A stretch of 41,459 nt of DNA from Dysgonamonadaceae bacterium (GCA_031253625.1 JAIRVZ010000077.1:1-41459); one strand, 5' to 3'. Positions 1 to 8,878 are shown, numbered from the stretch's first letter. Notes: a model not told the origin generated them from the letters alone. Translations and numbers: made by a program.

Positions 1-1
1 T

Positions 2-76
2 CACGACATTGTGTGGGTAATAGGCGAACACGATAAAATTATCAAATTACACGAATTATGGAACGGAGAGATTTAG
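2..76 (+). CDS. 3' end of an unidentified gene
   Basis: An open frame enters from the left edge and ends at TAG 74-76. It gives 24 residues ending WVIGEHDKIIKLHELWNGEI, a plausible amphipathic C-terminus. The gene would converge on the CoA-disulfide reductase gene, whose stop lies 30 bases further on. The piece is too short to assign a family, and an open stretch of this length can occur by chance. Confidence 0.4.
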   Translation, partial: HDIVWVIGEHDKIIKLHELWNGEI

Positions 77-106
77 TCAATTTTTCCGTATTCGCCTATA
101 TGTAAA

Positions 107-2542
107 TCAGATAAACAAATTAACATTTGCATTTTCAGCACGTTCCATATAAGTGGCAACTCCGCCAATTACTACGTTGTCGAGCAATTCTTCTTTCTTC
201 ACTCCCATTACATCCATCGACATTTGGCATCCGATAAATTCAACGCCTTGCTCGATGGCTTGTGTGCGTAGTGATTTCAATGATTCGATGTTTTTCACTT
301 TCATAATATGTCGCATCATTTTTGCACCGATGCCGAACATATTCCATTTGGAGAGTTTCAATTTTAATGTGTGAGAAGGCAACATCATTGAGAACATTCT
401 TCCGAAAATATCTTTTTTTACGCGAGGTTTGTTCACCTTTTTAATCACATTTAATCCCCAGAAAGTAAAGAAAATAGACACTTTTTTACCGGTTGCTGCG
501 GCCCCGTTGGCCAATACGAAAGTTGCCAGTGCTCTGTCTAAATCGTCGCTAAACATGATAAGCGTTTTGTTGTTGCCTCTGCTTGATGTAACAACCTGAT
601 TTTTAGAAGATTTTTTCTCTACAACAACCGTAAATTGCCCTTTATCCGAAGTTTCCGAAATAAGTATATTACCGGTACTTTTGCACCAAGATTCGGCATC
701 AATTGGGAAAGCTGCATCGGTTGCATTGATTTCGACACGGTCGCCTTCGGCAATTTCGTCTATTGTTTTTTTCAGTTTAAGAATGGGACCGGGACATTGT
801 AATCCTCCGGCATCAATTTTTATTGTTTTCATGGTTTGAGCATTTGAATAAGCAATTTTAGTTTCTTGTTGTTTTTTCCCTTCCGGATTGACAGGAGTTA
901 TGGCAGCGGAATAGGTTTTATATCCTCCCGAAATATTTTTTACGTTTGCAAATCCGCGCTGTATCAAGATTTGCGTTGCTAAATATCCTCGTAACCCTAT
1001 GGCACAATGCACATAAATAAGTTTATTTTTAGGAATTTCGTCCAAACGCTCACGCAGCTCGTCTAACGGAATATTCAATGTATTTTGAATGATTCTTCCG
1101 CCTTCGGTTTCTTCTTTCGTGCGCACATCTAAAATAGTTACTTCGTCGGGATTGGCAGCTTGTATTTCTCGCCAATGAACAACAGATATTCGTCCGGTCA
1201 CGATATTTCCGGCTGTGTATCCGGCAATCGCAATCGGATCTTTTGCTGAAGAATAAGGCGGAGCATAACAATGTTCTACTTTCATCAGATCGAATACACT
1301 TCCACCCTGTTTAATCAACAAGGCAATTTGGTCGATTCGTTTATCTACGCCATCGTATCCTATGCCTTGCGCACCATACAGTTTTCCACTTTTGGGGTCG
1401 AATGTTAATTTAATCGTCATTTGCGTACTTCCGGGATAATATCCTGCATGAGAAGACGAATGCGTGAAAGAACTTTGGTATGGAATGTTCAATTGTAACA
1501 ATTTTTTCGCAGGTAAACCTGTTGCTGCCACAGTTAAATCAAATATTTTAACGATAGAAGTTCCGATAGCTCCTTCGTATTTTTCCGTGTTCCCTTTGGT
1601 CATATTGTCAGCCACCAAGCGACCTTGCCGATTGGCCGGATTAGCTAAATAATTCAACCAAGGTTTGCCAGTTAACGGATGAGGAAACTCGATGGCATCG
1701 CCAATGGCATACACGTCTTTTGTCGATGTTTCCAAGAATTCATTTACCCAAATTCCTCCGGTTTCTCCGATTTTCAATCCTGCATTTTTAGCCAATGAAG
1801 TTTCGGGACGAACTCCAATCGACAGGATAACCATATCCGCAGGAATGATTGTTCCGCTTTTCAGACAAACGTTGATTATTCCGTCTTTCGACTCGAAACG
1901 TTCTACGGTTTGCTCCAAATACAAGTTTACTCCTTTTTCCGATAAATAATGATGCACCTGAGCTGCCATCGAAAAATCAATCGGAGTTATCACTTGATTG
2001 GCCATTTCCACAATCGCTACCTCAATGCCTGTATTATGCAAATTTTCAGTCATTTCAATACCGATAAATCCACCACCGACAACGACTGCTTTTTGTACTT
2101 TGTGCGTATCAAGATAATTTTTAATACGATCTGTATCGGCTACATTATGTAAGGCAAAAATACCTTCAGAATCAATGCCTTCCAATGGCGGTTTAAAAGG
2201 CGAAACTCCGGGAGAAAGCAATAATTTATCATACGTTTCTGTATATACGCTACCGTCTGCACGCCGGATGGTTACTGTTTTTTCGACAGTATCAATGCCG
2301 ATGGCGGTATTTTCAACTCTCACATCTATATTGAACCTCGCTTTGAACGATTCGGGCGTTTGCAAAAACAGTTCTTCACGGTCGGAAATGGTTCCACCGA
2401 TGTAATAAGGTAATCCGCAGTTGGCATACGAGATATATTTACCTTTTTCCAATAGAATGATTTCTGCAAATTCGTCTACCCTGCGAATTCTTGCTGCTGC
2501 CGTGGCTCCTCCGGCTACACCTCCAACAATAATATGTTTCAT
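107..2542 (-). CDS. CoA-disulfide reductase / rhodanese / TusA / DsrE fusion protein
   Basis: This 811-residue cytoplasmic flavoprotein probably reduces CoA disulfide or polysulfide with NAD(P)H and relays sulfane sulfur. Residues 1-450 are a pyridine-nucleotide disulfide oxidoreductase: the N-terminal GGVAGGATAA dinucleotide loop, the CoADR-type active cysteine C42 in YANCGLPYY, and a second nucleotide-binding loop VVVGGGFIGIE. A rhodanese domain follows, with its catalytic cysteine in HCAIGLRG. Next is a TusA/SirA domain with the CPGP motif (GGLQCPGPILKLKK), then a C-terminal DsrE_2-like domain. CoADR-rhodanese fusions are well known, and the TusA and DsrE additions are recurrent in Bacteroidota. 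The gene stands alone on the minus strand, divergent from the SLC13 permease over a 130-base gap. Domain calls are from motifs; the physiological substrate is inferred. Confidence 0.9.
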   Translation of the reverse strand: MKHIIVGGVAGGATAAARIRRVDEFAEIILLEKGKYISYANCGLPYYIGGTISDREELFLQTPESFKARFNIDVRVENTAIGIDTVEKTVTIRRADGSVYTETYDKLLLSPGVSPFKPPLEGIDSEGIFALHNVADTDRIKNYLDTHKVQKAVVVGGGFIGIEMTENLHNTGIEVAIVEMANQVITPIDFSMAAQVHHYLSEKGVNLYLEQTVERFESKDGIINVCLKSGTIIPADMVILSIGVRPETSLAKNAGLKIGETGGIWVNEFLETSTKDVYAIGDAIEFPHPLTGKPWLNYLANPANRQGRLVADNMTKGNTEKYEGAIGTSIVKIFDLTVAATGLPAKKLLQLNIPYQSSFTHSSSHAGYYPGSTQMTIKLTFDPKSGKLYGAQGIGYDGVDKRIDQIALLIKQGGSVFDLMKVEHCYAPPYSSAKDPIAIAGYTAGNIVTGRISVVHWREIQAANPDEVTILDVRTKEETEGGRIIQNTLNIPLDELRERLDEIPKNKLIYVHCAIGLRGYLATQILIQRGFANVKNISGGYKTYSAAITPVNPEGKKQQETKIAYSNAQTMKTIKIDAGGLQCPGPILKLKKTIDEIAEGDRVEINATDAAFPIDAESWCKSTGNILISETSDKGQFTVVVEKKSSKNQVVTSSRGNNKTLIMFSDDLDRALATFVLANGAAATGKKVSIFFTFWGLNVIKKVNKPRVKKDIFGRMFSMMLPSHTLKLKLSKWNMFGIGAKMMRHIMKVKNIESLKSLRTQAIEQGVEFIGCQMSMDVMGVKKEELLDNVVIGGVATYMERAENANVNLFI

Positions 2543-2626
2543 GGCTTATTTTTTATAAAAAAAATTCCTTTATAAAGATAATGCTGCAAATGTATAACAT
2601 ATTTAGTTTCATTCTCCAAAATGACA

Positions 2627-2634
2627 TATCTTTG
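2627..2634 (+). promoter_or_regulatory. -7 box of the SLC13 permease promoter
   Basis: TATCTTTG matches the Bacteroidota -7 consensus TAnnTTTG exactly. It lies 38 bases before the permease ATG. A weak -33 element (TTTA) lies about 21 bases upstream. Confidence 0.6.
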
Positions 2635-2672
2635 TGCTGATTTTTTAAGCATGTAAAATATTTTTCTGATTC

Positions 2673-4541
2673 ATGGCTATTACATTAATTATTTTAGCAA
2701 TTTCGGCAATCCTTTTTGTAAATGGAAAGATTCGCTCGGATTTGGTGGCTCTCTTAGCATTGATTTCCTTGATGGTTTTCGGCATACTGACTCCAACAGA
2801 AGCACTTTCCGGTTTTTCCAGTTCAATTGTTATTATGATGATTGGCCTATTTGTAGTAGGAGGTGGTATTTTTCAAACGGGATTGGCTAAAATGATCAGT
2901 AGTAAAATCATGTCGTTGGCAGGAGACAGCCAAACCAAACTGTTTTTTCTGTTAATATTGGTAACTTCCGGTATAGGTGGTTTTGTTAGCAATACAGGAA
3001 CTGTTGCCTTGATGCTCCCTATTGTGGTCAGTTTGGCAATGAGTTCCAATACCAATCCAAGCAAATTTTTGATGCCTTTGGCTTTTGCCAGCAGCTTGGG
3101 CGGGATGATGACTTTAATCGGAACACCTCCTAACTTAGTCATCAATGAAACGTTAATAGATGCCGGATATAAAGGATTATCGTTTTTCTCATTCTTACCG
3201 GTTGGTATTATTTGTGTAGTTGTAGGAACTTTATTGTTATTCCCTTTAAGTAAGATGTTTCTTACCAAAGGAGATAAAAGCAAGGAGAATACCAAGAAAA
3301 CCGGAGGAAAATCGTTAAAAGAATTGGCTAATGAGTATCAATTGGCTCAAAATTTATTCAGAATAAGAGTGAAACCCGATTCATTGTTGATTGATAAAAC
3401 TTTACAAGAGTTAAATATTACACAAAAATATAATATCAGTATACTCGAAGTAAGAAGGAAACTCAACAGCAAAAAACCGTTTTTGAAGACTATTAATCAA
3501 AAAGTGGCCGGACCGGAAACGGTTATCAAGGAGAACGATGTTCTTTACATATTAGGTTCTTTTGAGTCGGTCAGGGAATTTATCGAAGAAAATAGATTAA
3601 ACTGGATTGATACTCACCAAACAGAAGAATCAGGGCCTACTTTTTCGGGAAAACTGATGTTCGACGAAATCGGGATTGCCGAAGTGGTTTTGATGTCTAA
3701 TTCCAAATTAGTCAATCAGCCTATCAAAAGTTCGGGATTCAGGGAAAAATACAATATAAATATATTGGGCATACAGCGCCACAAGCAGTATATTTTGCAA
3801 AACTTGGGAAATGAAAAAATGCACGCAGGCGATGTCTTGCTTGTACAAGGAGAATGGCATGATATTGCTCGTTTGAACGACGAACAATCCGAATGGGTTG
3901 TTGTGGGACAGCCTCTTGCGGAAGCATCTAAAGTTACATTAGATTACAAAGCTCCTTTGGCTGCCATTATTATGATAGCAATGGTCGTTTGTATGGCATT
4001 CGACAGCATTCCTATTGCTCCGGTTACATCCGTTATGATTGCTGCGGTTTTAATGGTACTTACAGGCTGTTTCCGCAATATGGAAGAAGCTTACAAGACA
4101 ATCAACTGGCAGAGTATTGTGTTGATTGGAGCAATGTTACCCATGTCTGTGGCTTTAGAAAAGACCGGAGCAGCCGTCATGATTTCCAATGGATTTGTGA
4201 ACGGACTGGGAGGCTACGGCCCGACTATTTTATTAGCCGGAATCTATTTCGGAACTTCACTGCTCACTCTATTCATCAGCAATACGGCTACAGCAGTTTT
4301 ATTTGCACCGATTGCACTTTACGCTGCGAAAGAAATGGGAGTAAGTCCTTATCCGTTTTTATTTGCGGTAACCGTTGCTGCGAGTATGTGTTTTGCGAGT
4401 CCGTTCGCCACACCTCCCAACGCATTAGTCATGTCGGCAGGAAGATATACGTTTATGGATTATATAAAAGTAGGTTTGCCTTTGCAGATTATCATGGGTA
4501 TTGTGATGGTATTGATGCTACCTTTGATATTTCCATTTTAA
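2673..4541 (+). CDS. SLC13/DASS-family anion permease with two RCK_C domains
   Basis: This 622-residue inner-membrane transporter probably moves a divalent anion such as sulfate or a dicarboxylate, by family. An N-terminal hydrophobic half (residues 1-200) contains SNTGTVALMLPI and GTPPNLVINETL. Two soluble TrkA-C/RCK_C-like regulatory modules follow at about 210-300 and 310-390. A second membrane half contains the hallmark SNTATAVLFAPIALY and ends FATPPNALVMSAGRYTFMDYIKVGLPL. This two-repeat layout with paired RCK_C inserts is typical of long bacterial SLC13 permeases. The ATG at 2673 fits the upstream -7 box. The last 50 bases overlap the convergent phosphatase gene. Sulfate is a tempting substrate given the sulfur enzyme next door, but the sequence does not show it. 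Confidence 0.9.
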   Translation: MAITLIILAISAILFVNGKIRSDLVALLALISLMVFGILTPTEALSGFSSSIVIMMIGLFVVGGGIFQTGLAKMISSKIMSLAGDSQTKLFFLLILVTSGIGGFVSNTGTVALMLPIVVSLAMSSNTNPSKFLMPLAFASSLGGMMTLIGTPPNLVINETLIDAGYKGLSFFSFLPVGIICVVVGTLLLFPLSKMFLTKGDKSKENTKKTGGKSLKELANEYQLAQNLFRIRVKPDSLLIDKTLQELNITQKYNISILEVRRKLNSKKPFLKTINQKVAGPETVIKENDVLYILGSFESVREFIEENRLNWIDTHQTEESGPTFSGKLMFDEIGIAEVVLMSNSKLVNQPIKSSGFREKYNINILGIQRHKQYILQNLGNEKMHAGDVLLVQGEWHDIARLNDEQSEWVVVGQPLAEASKVTLDYKAPLAAIIMIAMVVCMAFDSIPIAPVTSVMIAAVLMVLTGCFRNMEEAYKTINWQSIVLIGAMLPMSVALEKTGAAVMISNGFVNGLGGYGPTILLAGIYFGTSLLTLFISNTATAVLFAPIALYAAKEMGVSPYPFLFAVTVAASMCFASPFATPPNALVMSAGRYTFMDYIKVGLPLQIIMGIVMVLMLPLIFPF

Positions 4542-4992
4542 GAAGTCCTTCGCAAGCATCCTCTAATAAATCCAGCACAAGTTCAAAACCATCGGTACCA
4601 CCGTAGTATGGGTCGGGCACATGGTCAAGAGTGTGGCGAGTACAATATTCTGTCATCCGATGGATTTTCTTCACAGATTCATCATCCGGAGCCATTCGTT
4701 TTAGGTTGGCGATATTCCGGTCGTCCATTCCTATAATCAGGTCAAAGTCAAAAAAATCGTTGTATTTCACAGGACGTGAGCGTGAATCTAATTTGTAACC
4801 GCGACGTGCTGCATGTGCCCGCATGCGGCTGTCGGGTAATTCACCTTCATGATAACCATGAGTTCCGGCAGAATCGATATAGATTTGATTTTCCAATCCT
4901 CTGTCTTTTATCAACTTTTTCATGACACCTTCTGCCGAAGGAGAACGACAGATGTTGCCGAGACAAACAAACAGTATTTTTATTTTTTCCAT
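4492..4992 (-). CDS. Low-molecular-weight protein-tyrosine phosphatase
   Basis: This 166-residue cytoplasmic phosphatase has the signature CX5R loop at its N-terminus (FVCLGNICRS: nucleophile C10, phosphate-binding R16). Its general acid is D127 in the DPYYGG motif. Length is slightly above the usual 150-160 residues. The extra tail SKVASIPSQYP is encoded inside the 3' end of the convergent permease gene, a 50-base overlap. The gene is the last in the long minus-strand run, and a large hairpin repeat separates it from the LuxR gene. Bacteroidota homologues are often general housekeeping phosphatases. No capsule genes or kinase are visible nearby, so the substrate is unknown. Confidence 0.93.
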   Translation of the reverse strand: MEKIKILFVCLGNICRSPSAEGVMKKLIKDRGLENQIYIDSAGTHGYHEGELPDSRMRAHAARRGYKLDSRSRPVKYNDFFDFDLIIGMDDRNIANLKRMAPDDESVKKIHRMTEYCTRHTLDHVPDPYYGGTDGFELVLDLLEDACEGLLKMEISKVASIPSQYP

Positions 4993-5010
4993 ATATTTTA
5001 TTTTCTACTC

Positions 5011-5109
5011 TACCCCTAAATCCCCTAAAGGGGACTTAGTGTGTAAAAGACCGCTGTTAACTACAAATATTGTGCTATGCCAAAGTCCCCTTTAGGGGAT
5101 TTAGGGGTA
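5011..5109. repeat. CCCCTAAATCCCC hairpin repeat, copy 1
   Basis: Perfect 27-base inverted arms lie at 5011-5037 and 5083-5109 with a 45-base loop. The left arm begins TACCCCTAAATCCCCTAAAG and the right arm is its exact reverse complement. The right arm contains the last codons (Tyr-Pro) and the TAA stop of the LuxR gene. This is one of four copies in the window. Confidence 0.95.
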
Positions 5110-5967
5110 GGATTCTCCACTAATATACCCGTTCACAATTGAATAAAAGGTAAGGCCACTTACAGTTTTTATTCCTAATTTAGAGGTAATATGTTTTCTG
5201 TGAGAAAGTACGGTATTCAAACTGATATTCAATTTATCTGCAATTTCCTTGTTGATAAATCCCTGTGTTACCAATTTGAGGACTTCTATTTCGCGATTGG
5301 ATAATTCCGATTCATTTTCTTCTTTCGATTCTATATCTTTGAAAGACAACAAATTGAAATCAGGATCATCCAACAAATTTATCATCGGCTTTAAGACTTT
5401 ATTTCGTATACGATTGTGCATTTGTATATCTTTTTCTAAGCCGGAAATAGAAAAAATAACACCATAACAAAGATTATCGTTGAAACTTCCTGTGAGATGT
5501 TTGATCAGTATTTGCATTAAATCGTACAGCATTTCTTCCGTATGATCATCATCTAACCCACCGGTTTCAATGCGGTTGGACAATTCGGATTTGAATTTCA
5601 GAAAAAAACGATGCAACAACTCTAACTGACTGTTTTTCGGGTTACTTAGAGCAATAAACGCATTCAGATGTTTCTCTATATTAGGCAACATAACATGCGT
5701 ATAATACATATCTGTTTGTTTCAGATAATCTACAATCTGCTGTATACTGAAAGTTTGCAGTTTTTTCTCCGGAAAATAATCATCATTCAGAAAAGTATTG
5801 ATGATCACTAAAAAGAAATTAGAATCGATACCGTGTTCATAACATATATCTCGAATGGAATTATCCGACAAGCCGAGCCTGATTCCAAACCGGTTGATAA
5901 CAGGAATCAACTCGCAGTTTTTTTCAACTACCTCACTAAGGATTCTATTTTCACTAATAAACGACAT
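5101..5967 (-). CDS. LuxR-type regulator with RIC/hemerythrin-like N-terminal region
   Basis: This 288-residue DNA-binding regulator has a C-terminal LuxR/GerE helix-turn-helix at about 221-285 (LSNREIEVLKLVTQGFINKE, then LNISLNTVLSHRKHITSKLG). Residues 1-60 (VINRFGIRLGLSDNSIRDIC, then YEHGID) resemble the ScdA_N/DUF542 domain of iron-sulfur-repair RIC proteins, but the paired cysteines are missing. The middle part has scattered His/Glu helices (HVMLPNIEKHL, LLHRFF, DHTEEML, KHL) reminiscent of hemerythrin. It may therefore sense iron, oxygen or nitrosative state, which is inference. The start is 6 bases after the amidase stop. The last residues SYP and the stop lie in a hairpin repeat. Confidence 0.82.
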   Translation of the reverse strand: MSFISENRILSEVVEKNCELIPVINRFGIRLGLSDNSIRDICYEHGIDSNFFLVIINTFLNDDYFPEKKLQTFSIQQIVDYLKQTDMYYTHVMLPNIEKHLNAFIALSNPKNSQLELLHRFFLKFKSELSNRIETGGLDDDHTEEMLYDLMQILIKHLTGSFNDNLCYGVIFSISGLEKDIQMHNRIRNKVLKPMINLLDDPDFNLLSFKDIESKEENESELSNREIEVLKLVTQGFINKEIADKLNISLNTVLSHRKHITSKLGIKTVSGLTFYSIVNGYISGESYP

Positions 5968-5973
5968 CAGAAA

Positions 5974-6858
5974 TCAATTATTGAACCGTTTTGTTAAATC
6001 GCCAAAAGCATCGATTCTTCTATCGCGAAAAAACGGCCACCAACGGCGCACTTCTTCTGAACGTTTCATATTGAGTTCGACAACCACACATTCTTCTTTA
6101 TCGTTGGATGTTTCTGCGAGCATTTCGCCTTGAGGACCGGCAACAAAACTATTGCCCCAAAATTGAATACCATTGGTTTGTCCCGATGGGTCTGGTTCGT
6201 GCCCTACCCTATTTACGGAAACAACATACAAACCATTGGCAACGGCATGGGCGCGTTGTGAAATAATCCAAGCATTTTTTTGGCGTTCTTTTTCTTCAGG
6301 TTTATCTGTTGATTCCCAGCCAATTGCTGTAGGATAAATCAACAAATCAGCTCCGGATAAAGCCATCAAACGTGCTGCTTCGGGATACCATTGATCCCAG
6401 CAAACCAAAACACCTAATTTTCCCAGCGAAGTTTGAATGGGGTGAAATCCTAAATCACCTGGCGTGAAGTAAAATTTTTCGTAATAAGCAGGATCATCCG
6501 GAATGTGCATTTTACGGTATTTTCCGGCAATGATTCCGTCTTTTTCGATGACGACTGCTGTGTTGTGATATAATCCGGAAGCTCTTTTTTCAAATAACGA
6601 CAGAACCAAAACAACACCTAATTCTTTGGCCAATGCACCAAAAGTATCGGTTGAAGGTCCGGGAATTGTTTCTGCCAAATCAAACAGTTGGGTATTTTCT
6701 GTTTGGCAAAAATACAATCCGTTGTGCAATTCTTGCAAAACTATTAATTGTGCACCTTGTAAGGCACAATTTCTTATGTTTTGTTTTAATTTCTCGATAT
6801 TAGTCTGAATGTTTTCAGTGTTTGCTTGTTGGATTAAACCGATTTTTAGATTTTCCAT
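5974..6858 (-). CDS. aguB: N-carbamoylputrescine amidase
   Basis: This 294-residue nitrilase-superfamily enzyme hydrolyses N-carbamoylputrescine to putrescine, CO2 and ammonia. The catalytic triad is visible: E43 in LQELHNGLYF, K116 in YRKMHIPDD, C153 in VCWDQWYPEAARLM. The substrate-typical segments NRVGHEP and FWGNSFVAGPQGE are present. The reading frame is open 45 bases further upstream, but those 15 codons run through a palindromic repeat. The family normally starts MxxLKIGLIQQ, so I place the start at 6858. The partner enzyme, agmatine deiminase, lies directly upstream on the same strand. Confidence 0.94.
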   Translation of the reverse strand: MENLKIGLIQQANTENIQTNIEKLKQNIRNCALQGAQLIVLQELHNGLYFCQTENTQLFDLAETIPGPSTDTFGALAKELGVVLVLSLFEKRASGLYHNTAVVIEKDGIIAGKYRKMHIPDDPAYYEKFYFTPGDLGFHPIQTSLGKLGVLVCWDQWYPEAARLMALSGADLLIYPTAIGWESTDKPEEKERQKNAWIISQRAHAVANGLYVVSVNRVGHEPDPSGQTNGIQFWGNSFVAGPQGEMLAETSNDKEECVVVELNMKRSEEVRRWWPFFRDRRIDAFGDLTKRFNN

Positions 6859-6883
6859 TTTTTGTGTTTTTATGTTTTTGAAC

Positions 6884-6944
6884 CACATAGACACATAGGA
6901 CACATAGATTTTAAATAATTCTATGTGTCCTATGTGTCTATGTG
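6884..6944. repeat. CACATAGACACATAGG inverted repeat
   Basis: Perfect 25-base arms at 6884-6908 and 6920-6944 flank an 11-base loop. The arm begins CACATAGACACATAGGACAC. It lies between the two agmatine-pathway genes. One arm supplies the last codons (His-Ile-Asp-Thr) and the stop of the agmatine deiminase gene. Confidence 0.93.
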
Positions 6945-7979
6945 TTTAAAAATAAAGTCTTTCGGGAATTGCATAGTAATACAATGTAACGAGCCATGTT
7001 GTTTGATTAACGGCAAACAGTTTATACCGATAATTTCTCTATCAGGAAATGCCTGCTGAAGTTGCTGTTTCGCAATTTCATCTTTAGGCGAATTATATGT
7101 AGGAAATAAAACGGCTTTGTTAATGATTAAAAAATTGGCATAAGTTGCCGGTAATCTTTCTCCGTTATCATACACCGCATCTGCCATAGGTAATGGAATC
7201 AATCGGTAAGGTTTTCCTTCGATTGTTTTGAAAGAAACAAGTTGCTTTTCCATTAATGATAACGCATCGAAATGCTCATCGTTTTTATCTTCACATTTGA
7301 CGTATGCGATGGTTTCCGGATCACAAAAACGAGCCAAAGTATCGATATGACTGTCGGTATCGTCTCCCGCTAAATAACCATGGTCGAGCCAAAGAATCCG
7401 TTTTACGCCGAATATCATTTTGAGATACTCTCCTATTTCGCTTTTGTCTTTGTATTCATTACGGTTTTCAGACAATAAACATTCGCTTGTTGTGAGGATT
7501 GTTCCGCATCCGTCCGATTCAAGACTTCCGCCTTCCAACACGCAGTGCATCATGTTTTGATAATGGATTTCGGGGGCGAATGCGTGACTTGCAAATAATT
7601 TTTTAGTAATCTGATTGTCATGATTGGCGGCAAATTTCATTCCCCAACCATTGAACGTGAAATCGCAGATAAACGGATAACCGTTGGCTATCACACTGAT
7701 AGGCCCATGATCGCGCGCCCAAGTGTCGTTAGTGTCCATTTCGCGGAAAATAACCTGATTGTAATCAATGTTTCCCAATGCTTTTTTTACATCTTCGATG
7801 TTTTTGCAGACAATCAGCAATTTTTCCCGTTTGATAATTTCTTTAGCTATGGCAACATAACATGGAATAACTTCGTCAAGAATATCTCTCCAATCAGTGT
7901 TTTGATGCGGCCATGTAAGCATCACTCCACTTTGTGGTGCCCATTCTGCCGGAAATATGATTGTAGTATCGTTTGTCAT
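6930..7979 (-). CDS. aguA: Agmatine deiminase
   Basis: This 349-residue cytoplasmic enzyme converts agmatine to N-carbamoylputrescine and ammonia. Family signatures are FPAEWAPQSGVMLTWPH at the start, DTNDTWARDHGP, VLEGGSLESDG, LDHGYLAGDDTDSHIDTLAR, and the C-terminal catalytic cysteine C333 in QHGSLHCITMQFP. Length matches the family (340-370). It sits 71 bases upstream of the amidase that takes the next step, so the pair forms a two-step putrescine route. The final residues KHIDT come from a palindromic repeat overlapping the 3' end rather than from conserved family sequence. Confidence 0.95.
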   Translation of the reverse strand: MTNDTTIIFPAEWAPQSGVMLTWPHQNTDWRDILDEVIPCYVAIAKEIIKREKLLIVCKNIEDVKKALGNIDYNQVIFREMDTNDTWARDHGPISVIANGYPFICDFTFNGWGMKFAANHDNQITKKLFASHAFAPEIHYQNMMHCVLEGGSLESDGCGTILTTSECLLSENRNEYKDKSEIGEYLKMIFGVKRILWLDHGYLAGDDTDSHIDTLARFCDPETIAYVKCEDKNDEHFDALSLMEKQLVSFKTIEGKPYRLIPLPMADAVYDNGERLPATYANFLIINKAVLFPTYNSPKDEIAKQQLQQAFPDREIIGINCLPLIKQHGSLHCITMQFPKDFIFKHIDT

Positions 7980-7997
7980 TATTAATTATTTTTTGAA

Positions 7998-8024
7998 ACA
8001 CATAGGCATATAGAACACATAGAT
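7998..8024. repeat. Degenerate half copy of the CACATAG repeat
   Basis: ACACATAGGCATATAGAACA followed by CATAG resembles one arm of the repeat at 6884-6944, without a matching second arm. It starts 4 bases downstream of the mazG stop codon in the transcription direction. Confidence 0.7.
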
Positions 8025-8028
8025 TTTT

Positions 8029-8817
8029 TTATATTCTTTCAATTATTTTTGCTTCATTCCAGAATATCTCCATTTCGTCTAAAGTCATTTCTTTCAATGA
8101 TTTTCCGGTTTGCAAAGCCTTTTGTTCCATATAATTGAAACGGGAGATGAATTTTTGGTTTGTCCGTTCTAAAGCGTTGTCGGGATTGATTTTGTAAAGA
8201 CGAGCAGCATTGACAAGACTGAAAAATAAATCGCCAAACTCAGCTTCTATTTTATCTTTGTCTAACTGATTGATTTCCTGTTTTAGTTCGGTGAATTCTT
8301 CCTGAACTTTATCCCAAACGTCTTCTTTTACAGTCCAGTCGAAACCGGCATTGCGGGCTTTATCTTGAATACGGTGTGCTTTCGGAAGTGCAGGGAGAGA
8401 TGTCGGAACTCCCTCCAACACCGTTTTGTGTCCACCGGATTCTTTCAGCTTTATTTGTTCCCAATTATGTTCAACTTGCTTAGAATTTTCTACACTCTCG
8501 GTTCCAAAAACGTGCGGATGTCTGAAAATCAATTTGTCGCAAATAGCATCGCATACATCTTTGATATCAAAAACGCCTTTTTCTTCTGCTATTTTGGAAT
8601 AAAAGACAATATGCAACAATACATCTCCGAGTTCTTTTTTTATCTCGTCATTATCATTTTTGATAATTGCCTCACACAATTCAAATGTTTCTTCGATTGT
8701 ATTGGTCCGCAGACTTTCGTTCGTTTGCTTTTTATCCCATGGACATTTTTCACGCAATTCATCCATCACATCGAGCAGACGGCCAAAAGCTTGCATTTTT
8801 TCTTCTTTAGTGTTCAT
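8029..8817 (-). CDS. mazG: Nucleoside triphosphate pyrophosphohydrolase MazG
   Basis: This 262-residue cytoplasmic house-cleaning enzyme hydrolyses (d)NTPs to NMP and PPi. Two tandem MazG domains are visible. The first has CPWDKKQTNESLRTNTIEET then FELCEAI, with the metal-binding EExxE...ExxD pattern and KKELGDVLLHIVFYSKIAEE. The second (about 165-230) has VQEEFTELKQEI and EAEFGDLFFSLVNAARL. Length and the linker motif RIQDKARNAGFDW are typical of full-length MazG. It lies 36 bases downstream of dsbD and 49 bases upstream of agmatine deiminase on the same strand. Confidence 0.95.
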   Translation of the reverse strand: MNTKEEKMQAFGRLLDVMDELREKCPWDKKQTNESLRTNTIEETFELCEAIIKNDNDEIKKELGDVLLHIVFYSKIAEEKGVFDIKDVCDAICDKLIFRHPHVFGTESVENSKQVEHNWEQIKLKESGGHKTVLEGVPTSLPALPKAHRIQDKARNAGFDWTVKEDVWDKVQEEFTELKQEINQLDKDKIEAEFGDLFFSLVNAARLYKINPDNALERTNQKFISRFNYMEQKALQTGKSLKEMTLDEMEIFWNEAKIIERI

Positions 8818-8833
8818 TTAGTTACTCTGTTAT

Positions 8834-8878
8834 CCACAGGTTAAAACCTGCGGTTATTCGTATGTTGTCCTACGGACA
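8834..8878. repeat. Paired palindromes at the dsbD stop codon
   Basis: Two palindromes lie on either side of the dsbD stop. TGTCCTACGGACA is at 8866-8878, inside the last codons. CCACAGGTTAAAACCTGCGG is at 8834-8853, starting at the base after the stop. They look like one bipartite element that supplies the terminal residues TVRRTTYE. There is no U-tract, so it is not a standard terminator. Confidence 0.6.

Noticed and set aside
3989..4606. 205-codon plus-strand ORF
   Set aside because: It is an alternative frame inside the SLC13 permease and has out-of-frame amino-acid composition rich in Cys, Arg and Ser.
6859..6903. N-terminal extension of the amidase by 15 residues
   Set aside because: The extra codons come from the CACATAG repeat, and family members start at the Met encoded at 6858.
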